64,000 nt of DNA from positions 124,001-188,000 of the forward strand of contig NZ_JAFMPW010000001.1 in assembly GCF_026126425.1 (NCBI RefSeq). Direction: 5' to 3'. Position numbers and translations under genes: made by a program. Each line of letters starts with the position of its first letter. The stretch's first letter is position 1. Below are positions 17,464 through 26,350 of the stretch, piece by piece. The notes under the pieces are model-generated. The model was not told where the DNA came from. It ran no database searches and saw only the letters and a list, made by a program, of their open reading frames with translations. Origin of the DNA: Muriicola sp. Z0-33. GTDB taxonomy: Bacteria > Bacteroidota > Bacteroidia > Flavobacteriales > Flavobacteriaceae.

Positions 17464-19305
17464 ATGGCAGAAATTGGCAAAAAAGAAGAAAAAATACAAC
17501 GCTTGATAGGTGAAATTTCTGCTATCATAGAGCGATTGGAGCAATTTGAGGCCGAAACTTCCGCCGAACTTTCCGAGGTGCACCCTAAATTTATCAAAAG
17601 CGCCCGTAATTTTATCCATTACTGCGCGCTGCGCAAAGAAGACATAAGGCCAATCCAGAAAAAGCTTGCCAACCTGGGACTATCCCGCCTGGACAAACCG
17701 GAAAGCCATGTTATGGCAAGTTTGTTAGCCAGCAAGGCTATCCTGGAGGGCTTTCTGAACAATGAACCTATTAAAAAACACAAGGCCCAGTTAACGTTTA
17801 AAAAAAGTAACAGGATGGGCAAATCCAACGCAAAAGCGCTGTTGGGTTATCGCTCCAGGGGAAGGCGGACGCGAATAATGGTTACCATACCTACAGCAGT
17901 TGCCTATGATTACCAGCTGGCCCATGATATGATTGCCAGCGGAATGAATTGCGCACGTATAAATTGTGCACATGACAGTGAAAAAGAGTGGAGCCTGATG
18001 ATTGGACATATCAGGACGGCTTCCGAAAAACTGAAAAAGAAATGTAAGATCTCCATGGATTTGGGGGGGCCAAAAGTACGGACCGGTACTTTGCCCGCAG
18101 GGCCAAAAGTTAAAAGATTCAGACCTGTAAAGGATGTAATGGGCAAGGTTATTCAGGATTGTGAGCTCTGGGTAGGCCCATTGCCGCATCCCAACCCGCA
18201 GCTGTTGCATCTGCCCGTAGCATTAACAAGTTTGGAAAAGCTAAAAGCGGGAGACAGTTTATTCTTCAGAGACACCCGAAATAAGAAGAGGAAAATAACC
18301 ATTACAAAGACAACAAAAGAGGGCTGTTTGGCCCAATGTGGTAAAACCACCTTTTTGGAAACGGGGATGCAAATGTATACCGATATTAAGTATTCTTCCG
18401 CGCCAATTGAGGTAGGGGAACTACCCAGGACGGAAGACTACCTGAGACTGGTCTCGGGAGATCTTTTACGATTGCACAAGGAAGCCGTACCCGGCGGACC
18501 TGCAATCAGGGATGAAGAAGGTAATTTAATGAGCCCGGCACATATTTCCTGTACCTCGTCAGAAATATTTGATCAGGTAAAGGAAGGGGAACCGGTCTTT
18601 TTTGATGATGGCAAGATTGAAGGCGTTATTAGACAACAAGCTCCGGATGAATTGCTCATAGAGATTGTCAATATCCGGAAAGTGGGAATTAAACTAAGGG
18701 CAGACAAAGGCATAAATTTTCCCGATAGTAAGTTAGCGCTCAAAGGCATAACTCCAAAAGACAAAAGAGATCTCGCCTTTGTGGTTCAAAACGCAGATAT
18801 CGTAAACCTGTCTTTTGTAAACCAAAAGCGGGACGTAAGCAATCTTCATACTGAATTGCAAAAATTAAACGCCCCGTTGGGATTTGGGATCATTCTTAAG
18901 ATTGAAACACAAAGTGGTTTTAATAAGCTGCCCGAGATTCTCTTGGAAGCTATGAGGACCTACCCTGTAGGAGTAATGATCGCCAGGGGAGATCTGGCCA
19001 TAGAATGTGGCTGGGACAATATAGGCAGGGTTCAAAGGGAAATTCTTTCGCTATGCAGGGCGGCACATATTCCTGAGATCTGGGCAACACAGGTACTGGA
19101 AAACCTCTCAAAGCAGGGGATACCTTCCCGGGCCGAAATGACCGATGCCGCCATGGCGCAACGCACAGATTGTGTGATGCTTAGCAAAGGGCCTTATATT
19201 CTACAGGCTATTGAATTGCTAAGCACCATCTTAAAGGATATGGAACTTTACCAGGAAAAAAACGTACGCCTATGGCCTGCCATGGAGAGGGCAGATAAAC
19301 ATTAA
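17464..19305 (+). CDS. pyk: Pyruvate kinase, atypical: N-terminal extension, no C-terminal domain
   Basis: The ATG at 17464 gives 613 residues. Residues 1-~125 are a helical, charged extension without a family I recognise. Catalytic blocks follow: MVTIPTAVAYDYQLAHDMIASG, MDLGGPKVRTG, FFDDGKIEG, the catalytic-lysine block ILKIETQSGF, MIARGDLAIECGW and IWATQVLENLSKQG with SRAEMTDAA. The long insert between them is the B domain. The protein stops just after LSKGPYILQAIELLSTIL, so the usual C-terminal (effector-binding) domain is missing. It converts PEP and ADP to pyruvate and ATP, if active; several blocks deviate from housekeeping enzymes. A dedicated housekeeping pyk probably exists elsewhere. 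Confidence 0.8.
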   Translation: MAEIGKKEEKIQRLIGEISAIIERLEQFEAETSAELSEVHPKFIKSARNFIHYCALRKEDIRPIQKKLANLGLSRLDKPESHVMASLLASKAILEGFLNNEPIKKHKAQLTFKKSNRMGKSNAKALLGYRSRGRRTRIMVTIPTAVAYDYQLAHDMIASGMNCARINCAHDSEKEWSLMIGHIRTASEKLKKKCKISMDLGGPKVRTGTLPAGPKVKRFRPVKDVMGKVIQDCELWVGPLPHPNPQLLHLPVALTSLEKLKAGDSLFFRDTRNKKRKITITKTTKEGCLAQCGKTTFLETGMQMYTDIKYSSAPIEVGELPRTEDYLRLVSGDLLRLHKEAVPGGPAIRDEEGNLMSPAHISCTSSEIFDQVKEGEPVFFDDGKIEGVIRQQAPDELLIEIVNIRKVGIKLRADKGINFPDSKLALKGITPKDKRDLAFVVQNADIVNLSFVNQKRDVSNLHTELQKLNAPLGFGIILKIETQSGFNKLPEILLEAMRTYPVGVMIARGDLAIECGWDNIGRVQREILSLCRAAHIPEIWATQVLENLSKQGIPSRAEMTDAAMAQRTDCVMLSKGPYILQAIELLSTILKDMELYQEKNVRLWPAMERADKH

Positions 19306-19338
19306 GCTATTTTATAGTAGTGTGTGTGTTAATGACGA

Positions 19339-19425
19339 GCAGACAACAAGAGGGCGACTTTATTGCAGCCTAAAAGCAACAATAGGGTTTTGGTAGATCT
19401 TTATCAGCAAATAAAGAGCGAATAG
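19339..19425 (+). pseudogene. Decayed C-terminal fragment of a methylmalonyl-CoA epimerase copy
   Basis: Read from 19339, this translates as ADNKRATLLQPKSNNR... ending VLVDLYQQIKSE and a TAG at 19423-19425. It aligns without gaps to the last ~27 residues of the intact epimerase (ADNKLVAFLHPKSANG, then VLVELCQEIKS) with about two-thirds identity. Upstream the frame is lost (TGA at 19333-19335) and no start exists. It is a relic left between pyruvate kinase and the tRNA. Confidence 0.65.
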
Positions 19426-19526
19426 CAGCAGGCTCTTCTTGCGGCGTTTAAAAATAAGTGGTAATATTGCAGTCCGAAATTTGAAGGTTTTCGGAAGTTT
19501 ACTGAAACAAACCAGCAATAATTTTT

Positions 19527-19600
19527 GGTCCTATAGCTCAGCTGGTTAGAGCACCTGACTCATAATCAGGGGGTCCCTGGTTCGAGCCCAGGTGGGACCA
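19527..19600 (+). tRNA. tRNA with CAT anticodon (Ile2 or elongator Met)
   Basis: A full cloverleaf is visible: acceptor GGTCCTA/TGGGACC, D arm GCTC...GAGC, anticodon arm CCTGA-CTCATAA-TCAGG with anticodon CAT at 19561-19563, and T arm CCTGG-TTCGAGC-CCAGG. The discriminator is A and CCA is not encoded. The acceptor pairs C4-G69 and C5-G68 are TilS determinants in E. coli tRNA-Ile2, so this may be the lysidine-modified Ile2 (AUA) tRNA rather than Met. An initiator tRNA is excluded by the G1-C72 pair and the anticodon stem. Its 3' end is the attachment site of the integrated element. Confidence 0.95.
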
Positions 19601-19601
19601 C
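19589..19601. repeat. attL core (tRNA 3' end)
   Basis: CAGGTGGGACCAC forms the 3' half of the T stem and acceptor of the tRNA. It is repeated exactly at 34361-34373 beside the integrase gene. Integration leaves the tRNA intact. Confidence 0.8.
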
Positions 19602-19607
19602 TTAATG

Positions 19608-19648
19608 AAACCACAGCTTCCTGATAATTAGGTTGTTGTGGTTTTTTG
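19608..19648 (+). terminator. Hairpin terminator after the tRNA (element-encoded)
   Basis: AAACCACA pairs with TGTGGTTT across a 21-base loop and the 3' arm runs into TTTTTT. It replaces the chromosomal terminator displaced to 34383-34413 by the insertion. Confidence 0.55.
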
Positions 19649-19656
19649 CATATAAG

Positions 19657-19675
19657 AGGGTGTTTGTAAGGGTGT
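19657..19675 (+). promoter_or_regulatory. Paired AGGGTGT heptamers, left integrase arm sites (candidate)
   Basis: AGGGTGT occurs at 19657-19663 and 19669-19675, 12 bp start to start, 56 bp inside attL. The same pair with the same 12-bp spacing lies at 34210-34228 near attR. Arm-type sites bound by the integrase N-terminal domain are the likeliest meaning. Confidence 0.5.
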
Positions 19676-19855
19676 TCTTAAATAATAGTTATTGCATTCC
19701 GAAACTATTTTGTTGGAAGTTTTAAGAAAAGAGGTGGGGGTGGTTTTATATTCGGTTTTTCTTTTAATAGGGGTAGGTCGTAAAATAGGTTGTAACCATC
19801 CTTGTCCAAAAATCTATATATTTTATTACTAACCATTTAATTGGTCTGTAATGTT

Positions 19856-20590
19856 CTATCCTTCTAATAATTTAAATATACTATCGCCAATATTGCTAAT
19901 GACTAATCTATAACCCATCGAGATTGTTTCTACAGTAGCAACATCATAAATCTTTTTAATGGTTTTCATGCCCATTTTCCGTAATGGAACAAAGAGTTCT
20001 TTAACCTGACATATAACTTGTTTTTTGGTCAACCTACCTAGATTTAGCTTTAACCAAGTTGCTTTTTCAATTATTGGGTCATCCTCTTTAATACCTTCTT
20101 GCAAAAGAAGAGGAATTGATTTTTCTATGACATTTTGAATTAATAATTGTTGTTTTGCAGAAAATGCTTTGGTATCGGCATCCTCTTCAACAATTTGAAA
20201 CCACTCTTCAAATTCTTCTTTGTATTGCTGTTCAATTTCATCTTCTGGATGAACAGATATTGTATCTAATTGATGAATTATTTCTTTCCAACTGTTAAGA
20301 ACATTTAGAATTGTTTTTATCTCTCCTTTATATGAATTGGCTTTAATTTCAGTCTTGTTGTATGGAAGATAATTCGCAATAAAAAGAACTTTCCCATTTT
20401 CTTTAAATGGTTTATTTACTCTAAAATAATAATCGGAATTGTCACCAAGACCTGTCAAATGAAATTGCAAATCTTTGTCTTTATCGATAATCATTATTTC
20501 GCTGTGCAGTTTCGCAACATTCCTCAATTGGTCAAAACCCGACTTAGCCGCTCTAGTAATCTCTAAAGGAATCTTATTATACTTTCCCAT
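19856..20590 (-). CDS. Unknown protein, last gene of the R-M operon
   Basis: A 244-residue soluble protein (MGKYNKIPLEITRAAKSGFDQLRN...). I do not recognise a family. The N-terminal ~90 residues look like a mixed alpha/beta domain (FHLTGLGDNSDYYFRVNKPF). The middle is acidic (EDEIEQQYKEEFEEWFQIVEEDAD). The C-terminal half is helical, with the charged segment KATWLKLNLGRLTKKQV. There is no signal peptide or membrane helix. It lies 102 bp after the YgjP-like gene in the same orientation, so it may be cargo of the restriction operon or an independent gene of the element's left end. Confidence 0.6.
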   Translation of the reverse strand: MGKYNKIPLEITRAAKSGFDQLRNVAKLHSEIMIIDKDKDLQFHLTGLGDNSDYYFRVNKPFKENGKVLFIANYLPYNKTEIKANSYKGEIKTILNVLNSWKEIIHQLDTISVHPEDEIEQQYKEEFEEWFQIVEEDADTKAFSAKQQLLIQNVIEKSIPLLLQEGIKEDDPIIEKATWLKLNLGRLTKKQVICQVKELFVPLRKMGMKTIKKIYDVATVETISMGYRLVISNIGDSIFKLLEG

Positions 20591-20692
20591 TCTACGATGT
20601 TTTACTTTATTCCTTTTGTAAAATCAAACTTACTCCGATGATTTACTGTATTAGATATTTCTTACTAATTAAAGCATTCAAAAATAAAATCC

Positions 20693-21385
20693 TCATAACT
20701 TCATCCCATACATTTTATCATCCAATTCCTTCCAATTTGGAATGTGTTTGGAAAGTTCTGCCCAAAACTCCTTTGAATGACTCTTTATCTTGGTATGTAC
20801 TAGTTCGTGAACTAATAGGTAATCAATTAAGCTGTAAGGCAGTTTCACCGCATCAATATTAATAATGACATCGTTTGCTGGTGTACAGCTTCCCCAACGT
20901 TTCTCTAGTTTTCTAATCTTGAAATGATTAAAATCTAACCCTGTAGCTTTTGCCAATTTATTGATTCTTGGCGTTAACTTCTCTTCGGCTTTGGCTCTCA
21001 AAAAGGTTTCAAAGGCTTTCTTTAATTCTTCTTGATTATTTAATGATTTAGGTAAGGAAACTTTGAATTTAGATTCTGTGAAATCTATGATTATTTCATC
21101 AACTTGGTTGTTCTCAAATACCTCAACATAGTACTTTCTACCTAAGTATTGGATTCTTGAACCTGTAACAATATCATCATCACCAATGGAACTAACTAAG
21201 TCTAGTTTATCCAGTATCCATTTAGCCTTTTTAAGGATTAGCTTTTGCGCTTTCTCATCAGAAATGGATTTACCTTTCAAGACCACACCATCACCCTTAT
21301 CCACAGTAATATAATGCGCTTTAAGTTTCTCCTTTTCTTTAAAGGAATATGCTATGGTTTTATGTCCGTATTGTACGCTAGGCAT
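20693..21385 (-). CDS. YgjP-like (DUF45) zinc metallopeptidase linked to hsdR
   Basis: A 230-residue protein with the metallopeptidase motif HELVH (H193, E194, H197) followed by H203 (HSKEFW), and the family block EKRWGSCTPANDVIINIDAV just before it, the standard YgjP/WLM-type arrangement. The start overlaps the end of hsdR by 8 bp, so translation is coupled. YgjP-like proteases are known to accompany type I restriction operons, where they may control HsdR or antirestriction proteins by proteolysis. That role is inference. Confidence 0.85.
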   Translation of the reverse strand: MPSVQYGHKTIAYSFKEKEKLKAHYITVDKGDGVVLKGKSISDEKAQKLILKKAKWILDKLDLVSSIGDDDIVTGSRIQYLGRKYYVEVFENNQVDEIIIDFTESKFKVSLPKSLNNQEELKKAFETFLRAKAEEKLTPRINKLAKATGLDFNHFKIRKLEKRWGSCTPANDVIINIDAVKLPYSLIDYLLVHELVHTKIKSHSKEFWAELSKHIPNWKELDDKMYGMKL

Positions 21386-24300
21386 CCTTATTCTTTATTA
21401 GCACTTCTACCATTTCCTTTGCTTTCAATTTAGCATCTTCACGTTCTATTTTGGCTGTGGTCAAGTAGCGTCTAATCTTGTTTTCAATATCCTTTTTCAC
21501 TTGTCCTTTTCGTTGCCATCCAACAATATCCAATTCACCTTTTATGAGGTCAAATATGGTCTTTGTAGCGTCTTCCGCATCTTCTCCAAACAAGACCTTC
21601 ATGGAGTCGTAAACGGCTCTCTCACGCTCTGTAACAAAGCCTTTTTGTTCTCCTTCCTTTTGTTGGTCAATGATTTCATCTTGTATCTCCGTATAGGCTT
21701 TTAGCAATTCTAATTGGGTAATCCGTTGTTCGTTTTTTAGCTTCAATAATTCATCTAATCGCTGTGCCAAAGGTTTGTAGAAATCAGGACTCTTATCAAT
21801 ACCTACTTTTATAGTATGCTTTAAGTTATTTCGCATCTTCAACTCTTTAGTGGCTGGTGATGCATTCATTATTTCCTCTTTAAACTTATCCTTGTCAATT
21901 ATGGATATAGGTTCAGCCAATAAACTTTCAACTCCTTCTGCCTTTAAATGTTCATCTATCATAGATTGAAGCATCTTGCTTTCGTCTTTGGTGATTTTCA
22001 ATTCCTCGTCCTCTGGATAGGCATTTCTGGCTCTTAACTTTATCTCATTGAACAATTTAAAATCCCCTTGATACTTCAATGCTTTGGTATTGGGTAGCAC
22101 AATATTAATCGACTTATTGAAATCCTTTAGCAATACCTTGAAATCATCACGCTTATTGATTGGTTCAATGAACCGCACAGCAGCATCGATATACTCCTCA
22201 CGTTTATAGTTCCTGTCAATTTTCATTGGTTTAAAGAACTCCACCAGCTTGGTGTGGTTCATTACCAATTTGGGAAACTCTTCATTGATGTTCTTTAAAA
22301 TATCATCGGGTCTTATATCCCCTGAAAAGATTTCCAATGCCTGAATCAAATACGCTGTGATACCGTTATAATCTACAATATACCCAGCGTTCTTTCCTTT
22401 TCTGGAACGGTTGACCCTTGCAATAGCTTGCAACAAGTTATGTTCCTTTAATGGCTTGTCTAAATACAAGCAAGAGGCTATAGGTGCATCCCAGCCTGTC
22501 AACAGCATATCCGATACAATTATGAATGCTGTATTGTCATACTTCTTTTTACCTGACTTCTCCTTTTCTGCTGCGTTCCCAAAGGGTAACTTGAAATCAT
22601 TGGTGGCATCCTTGATATCTTCTGGTGGAACGACCAAAACAGGTCTTTTGTCTTTTGGATTTTCCTTGTTCCACTCTAAGGTCTCATAGTACGTTTTTGC
22701 AATACCGTCCGACTTTGGAGACCCCATACTTATGACCACCTTAGAATCAAAGTTGTGATAGCCTTCTGCTTTTAGTGATTCTAATACTTCTTGATATTTA
22801 ATTGCTGCTTCTCTACCGCTACAGACTATCATGGCTTTATGACCATCTGGAAATATCTTATCCCTATAATGGTCAACCATATGTCTGCCTATGGCATCAA
22901 TCCGCTCTGCCGACAACTGGTATTTCCGTAAGGCTTCCCTTTTCAGTTTATCTTTTTTGTCTTCCGAAAGATGCCCAAAGGTCTCCTCAAACTCTTGGTC
23001 TAGTTCCTCTTTTTTAACATCTAGTTTGGCTATGCCCTCATCATACAATAACTCAACTGTTGCCCCATCAGCAACAGATTCCATAATGGTGTATACATCA
23101 ATATATTTACCACCATAAAACTCGGCAAGGGTGGATTTATCTTCTTTTGATATGGGTGTTCCCGTAAAGGCGACAAACTTAGCATTGGGCAATACTGTAC
23201 GCATAAAGGACGCTAGAAACCCATAATGGCTGCGGTGTGCTTCATCAACCAGAATATAAAGGTTCTCCTTTTTAGATAGTTCTTCCAGTTCTATTTCCAC
23301 TCGTTCTATCTCGACCCATTTACCCTTTTGAAGTTCTTTGGTAATCTTAGTGAGGGTTTTCTCATTCAGGTGTTTTTCAATCATGAGATTTCCTCGCTCC
23401 TCTAATTCTGTTTGGTCGGTTGAGGTGGTCGCATCTTTATCTGTTTCTTGAAATTTCTGCAAGGTAGTTGTGATGATTCCCCCATAATCGTTGCGCAATA
23501 ATTTATCCAGATGAACCACAGAAGATGCTTGATTCACATTCTTAAAACCAACATTTTGAAAGGTAGTGGTAATCTGTCTGTCCAAGTCTTTACGGTCTGT
23601 CATTATCAGTACCGTAGGGTTGTCAAAACCATATTCAGGTGCTTGCAGCTTTCGGGTGACATACGCCATAGTTAGGGACTTACCAGAACCCTGTGTATGC
23701 CATACCACGCCACCTTCACCCCCTTGTAAGCGTGCAATGGTTTTATTGGTGGCTCTAAGTTGCTGGTATCTAGGCAACTTTTTAATGGTACTGCCTTCCT
23801 CCAATTCAAACAATACAAAGTGTCGAATGATGTCCAACACCCTCTCTTTCTTGAAAAGTGCTATGATTAGCTTGTCTTGGTCTTTCTTGGCTTGTTTGAT
23901 GATGTCCGTATCTTCCTTACTGGTCTTAAACACAGAATAGAACTGCTGTGGTGAATTTATCGCTCCATACCTACCACCAACGTCCCAAATACCTGCACAG
24001 ATTTGATTGTAGTGAAATAGCTTTTCTGAATTTTCTTGGTAATACTTTAAATCACCAAAGGCTTTGTCCCAAGCGTTTTGTGCCGTAGGCGACTTGCATT
24101 CAATTACACCAATAGGTAAGCCGTTGATATATACTACCAAGTCAGGTACGGAGTGTTGATACCTGCCATGATACTTCATTTGATTTACCACCAAAAAGTC
24201 ATTGTTCTCTGGATGTAAGTAATCTATAAAGTGAACCACCTTAAATTCTTCAACGCCATCTATGGTCTGCTTCACAGCGAATGTTCCCCCTCTAATGAGT

Positions 24301-24557
24301 TCCCAGACCTTTTCATTTATCTCCATTAATGATGCCCCATTAACGGTTGTTATTTCATTGTATGCTTTATTGAGGTTGTTATCATTAATCCAAACATTTA
24401 GCCTTTTGATTGAAGCCAACAGCCTGTCTTTTAAGATAACCTCTGTGATGTCTGTTCTTTCATCTTGCTGACTAGCATCAAAGTATTGATACCCCATCTG
24501 CTGGAACAGCTTTATGGCTGGCAACTCGCTGTGTATGTATTCTGGTGATTGACTCAT
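21378..24557 (-). CDS. hsdR: Type I restriction enzyme, HsdR (endonuclease/translocase) subunit
   Basis: A 1059-residue protein, full length for the family. The N-terminal nuclease domain has the PD-(D/E)xK triad in PDLVVYINGLPIGVIECK (D139, E153, K155). The SF2 motor follows: Walker A HTQGSGKS (K293), Walker B/DEAH in YILVDEAHRSHYG, motif III FTGTP, and motif VI region LLQAIARVNRSRKGK. A helical C-terminal domain binds HsdM. It translocates DNA and cuts at a distance from unmethylated sites. All key residues are intact. It lies 4 bp after the unknown 193-residue gene and overlaps the YgjP-like gene. Confidence 0.96.
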   Translation of the reverse strand: MSQSPEYIHSELPAIKLFQQMGYQYFDASQQDERTDITEVILKDRLLASIKRLNVWINDNNLNKAYNEITTVNGASLMEINEKVWELIRGGTFAVKQTIDGVEEFKVVHFIDYLHPENNDFLVVNQMKYHGRYQHSVPDLVVYINGLPIGVIECKSPTAQNAWDKAFGDLKYYQENSEKLFHYNQICAGIWDVGGRYGAINSPQQFYSVFKTSKEDTDIIKQAKKDQDKLIIALFKKERVLDIIRHFVLFELEEGSTIKKLPRYQQLRATNKTIARLQGGEGGVVWHTQGSGKSLTMAYVTRKLQAPEYGFDNPTVLIMTDRKDLDRQITTTFQNVGFKNVNQASSVVHLDKLLRNDYGGIITTTLQKFQETDKDATTSTDQTELEERGNLMIEKHLNEKTLTKITKELQKGKWVEIERVEIELEELSKKENLYILVDEAHRSHYGFLASFMRTVLPNAKFVAFTGTPISKEDKSTLAEFYGGKYIDVYTIMESVADGATVELLYDEGIAKLDVKKEELDQEFEETFGHLSEDKKDKLKREALRKYQLSAERIDAIGRHMVDHYRDKIFPDGHKAMIVCSGREAAIKYQEVLESLKAEGYHNFDSKVVISMGSPKSDGIAKTYYETLEWNKENPKDKRPVLVVPPEDIKDATNDFKLPFGNAAEKEKSGKKKYDNTAFIIVSDMLLTGWDAPIASCLYLDKPLKEHNLLQAIARVNRSRKGKNAGYIVDYNGITAYLIQALEIFSGDIRPDDILKNINEEFPKLVMNHTKLVEFFKPMKIDRNYKREEYIDAAVRFIEPINKRDDFKVLLKDFNKSINIVLPNTKALKYQGDFKLFNEIKLRARNAYPEDEELKITKDESKMLQSMIDEHLKAEGVESLLAEPISIIDKDKFKEEIMNASPATKELKMRNNLKHTIKVGIDKSPDFYKPLAQRLDELLKLKNEQRITQLELLKAYTEIQDEIIDQQKEGEQKGFVTERERAVYDSMKVLFGEDAEDATKTIFDLIKGELDIVGWQRKGQVKKDIENKIRRYLTTAKIEREDAKLKAKEMVEVLIKNKDA

Positions 24558-24561
24558 TTAT

Positions 24562-25143
24562 CTAAATTGCTGTTTTATTTTTGCCATAATAATACAGGGC
24601 TAATTCTAAATCTCTTAGGCTTATAGAATCGTCTTCTAAATTACAAGTCTTTAACCAGTCATTCATTTTGGTTGTGTAGAACAATACTTTACCTATGTTA
24701 CCGTCAGGTCTTTTTTTAAGAGTTAGATTTTTAGCACTATCAAATAGTTTAGACCAAGCTTCTTTTACCCTACTGTCATAAATTGGAATCCTATTTGGGG
24801 CGATAAAATGTAATGCTTTTGAAGTCCCTACTACACTATTATTGATTACTGGAGAAAGTGTATTGAACAACCAAACAATATCTCCATCACCTTGTTGTAA
24901 CTTTTTAAGCTCATAAAAAACCTTTTCCTCCAATCCTTTTATTTTTTCAAAATGAATAGTTGGTATTGTAGGCATCCAAGAATACGCAAAAGCAACAATC
25001 TTCCAAAAATCATCTATAGTGTCTAGATTGTGATTTGTATAAATTTTATAAGAATATTGATACCATTCTCCTTCCTCATGGCTTTCTATATCGCCTTTAA
25101 TATGGTCACTAATTTGCTTATATAACTTGAAGTCAAGATTCAT
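24562..25143 (-). CDS. Unknown 193-residue protein between hsdS and hsdR
   Basis: A soluble, largely helical protein (MNLDFKLYKQISDHIKGDIES...) with notable conserved-looking segments LHFAPNRIPIYDSRV-type (residues ~108-122, here ALHFIAPNRIPIYDSRVKEAW). That segment resembles helix-hairpin-helix/'plus-3-like' DNA-glycosylase-fold proteins in which a histidine-lysine surface meets DNA, but I cannot assign a family. The stop is 4 bp before hsdR, so it is part of the operon. It is most likely a specificity, antirestriction-control or accessory restriction factor. Confidence 0.65.
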   Translation of the reverse strand: MNLDFKLYKQISDHIKGDIESHEEGEWYQYSYKIYTNHNLDTIDDFWKIVAFAYSWMPTIPTIHFEKIKGLEEKVFYELKKLQQGDGDIVWLFNTLSPVINNSVVGTSKALHFIAPNRIPIYDSRVKEAWSKLFDSAKNLTLKKRPDGNIGKVLFYTTKMNDWLKTCNLEDDSISLRDLELALYYYGKNKTAI

Positions 25144-25198
25144 AAATCAAATGGTTTTGGGACAGAAACTCCCTTTATTATGTTTTCCATTGTTTGAC

Positions 25199-26350
25199 TT
25201 ATACAATAATAGTATTATTAAGTTGCACTCGAACCTTACCTGTTAATAACTGTTGCATTAAGCCTTGTTTTAATTCTTGGTAGTTGGTTTTCTTTTCTAA
25301 TAAAACCTCTAGTTTTTCATCTATCGATTGAAATATATCAACTATTTTGTTTTGTTCTGTCAATGATGGTAATGGGATTCTTATAGGGTCTATTATTGAC
25401 CTTGATAAGCTTGGAACGCCTGTTGCCTCGCTATGTTTTCTCCAATTAATGGACTGAAATACAACATAAACATAAAAAGGGATAACACCGACAAATGAAT
25501 GAGTGTAAAAAAGAGTATCAACTGTCCAGAATTTTCCATTTAGAAAAACAGGTTTGTCAATAGTTCCTTTTCTGCCAATTCCAACACTCTCGCCATCATA
25601 TAAATACTCATCTACATATGTCATTACACCCCCAGTACCGTAAACGGGTATGTTCCCTTCACTTAGATGTTTATAATCTTTACCTCCTCCTAGTGTTAGA
25701 ACATCTCCAATTTTCACAACCTCCCAACTCTTAGGAATCTTACCCAAAGGAGAATCTTTAAACTCGGTATGCCCAATGCCTTTGGTCAATAAACGTTGCA
25801 TTAAGCCTTTTTTGAGTTCTTGGGTTTCGGTAATCTGTTGGTCTATGACCTCAATTTTGGCATCTACTGTGCTTAGTATTTCAGCTATTTTTTGTTGTTC
25901 TGGTAGGGGTGGGACTGGAATCTTAAAACTAGCCATTGCTCTTGTATCTAGAAATGGTTGAGCATTACCAGTAAATAGCTTATTCTGCTGCTTTTTGATT
26001 TTATCGCTGTTCAACACATAATAAATATACTTTGAATCATTTCCTTCTTTAACTCGAATTCTAGGAGCATTGTAAGAAAATGGCAACCCATCCCATAATT
26101 CTTTTACCAAAAAAGAAATTCCAGCTGTTGCACCAGTACCAGCCATTAGCAAATCACCTTTTCTTACAGTTAACTTTTTTGTTTCTTCTGTCTCTTCAAT
26201 GAATTTCGGGGAATTTGATTTAAAATCATTTATTCTTATTAATCTAATGCCTTCATCTGAATTTTCAACATAATTCAAATGCTGCGAGGCAAGACCTCTT
26301 TTAATATCGGCTATATCTCCAAGATTCATTATTACCCAGTTAGCTATCAT
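25199..26350 (-). CDS. hsdS: Type I restriction system specificity subunit HsdS
   Basis: A 383-residue protein with two target-recognition domains. TRD1 spans ~5-150 and ends in FKIPVPPLPEQQKIAEILSTVDAKIEV. A coiled-coil spacer follows (~165-195), and TRD2 spans ~205-350 and ends in IRIPLPSLTEQNKIVDIFQSIDEKLEV, with a second coiled coil after it. The paired PLPEQ/SLTEQ segments are the conserved HsdS repeats. It sets the bipartite recognition sequence for HsdM and HsdR. It overlaps hsdM by 4 bp (ATGA). Both TRDs are complete, so the system looks functional. Confidence 0.95.
   Translation of the reverse strand: MIANWVIMNLGDIADIKRGLASQHLNYVENSDEGIRLIRINDFKSNSPKFIEETEETKKLTVRKGDLLMAGTGATAGISFLVKELWDGLPFSYNAPRIRVKEGNDSKYIYYVLNSDKIKKQQNKLFTGNAQPFLDTRAMASFKIPVPPLPEQQKIAEILSTVDAKIEVIDQQITETQELKKGLMQRLLTKGIGHTEFKDSPLGKIPKSWEVVKIGDVLTLGGGKDYKHLSEGNIPVYGTGGVMTYVDEYLYDGESVGIGRKGTIDKPVFLNGKFWTVDTLFYTHSFVGVIPFYVYVVFQSINWRKHSEATGVPSLSRSIIDPIRIPLPSLTEQNKIVDIFQSIDEKLEVLLEKKTNYQELKQGLMQQLLTGKVRVQLNNTIIV

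Noticed and set aside
25199-26350. HsdS as two half-genes or a phase-variable locus
   Set aside because: One frame covers both recognition domains and no inverted second hsdS or recombinase-invertible repeats were seen nearby.
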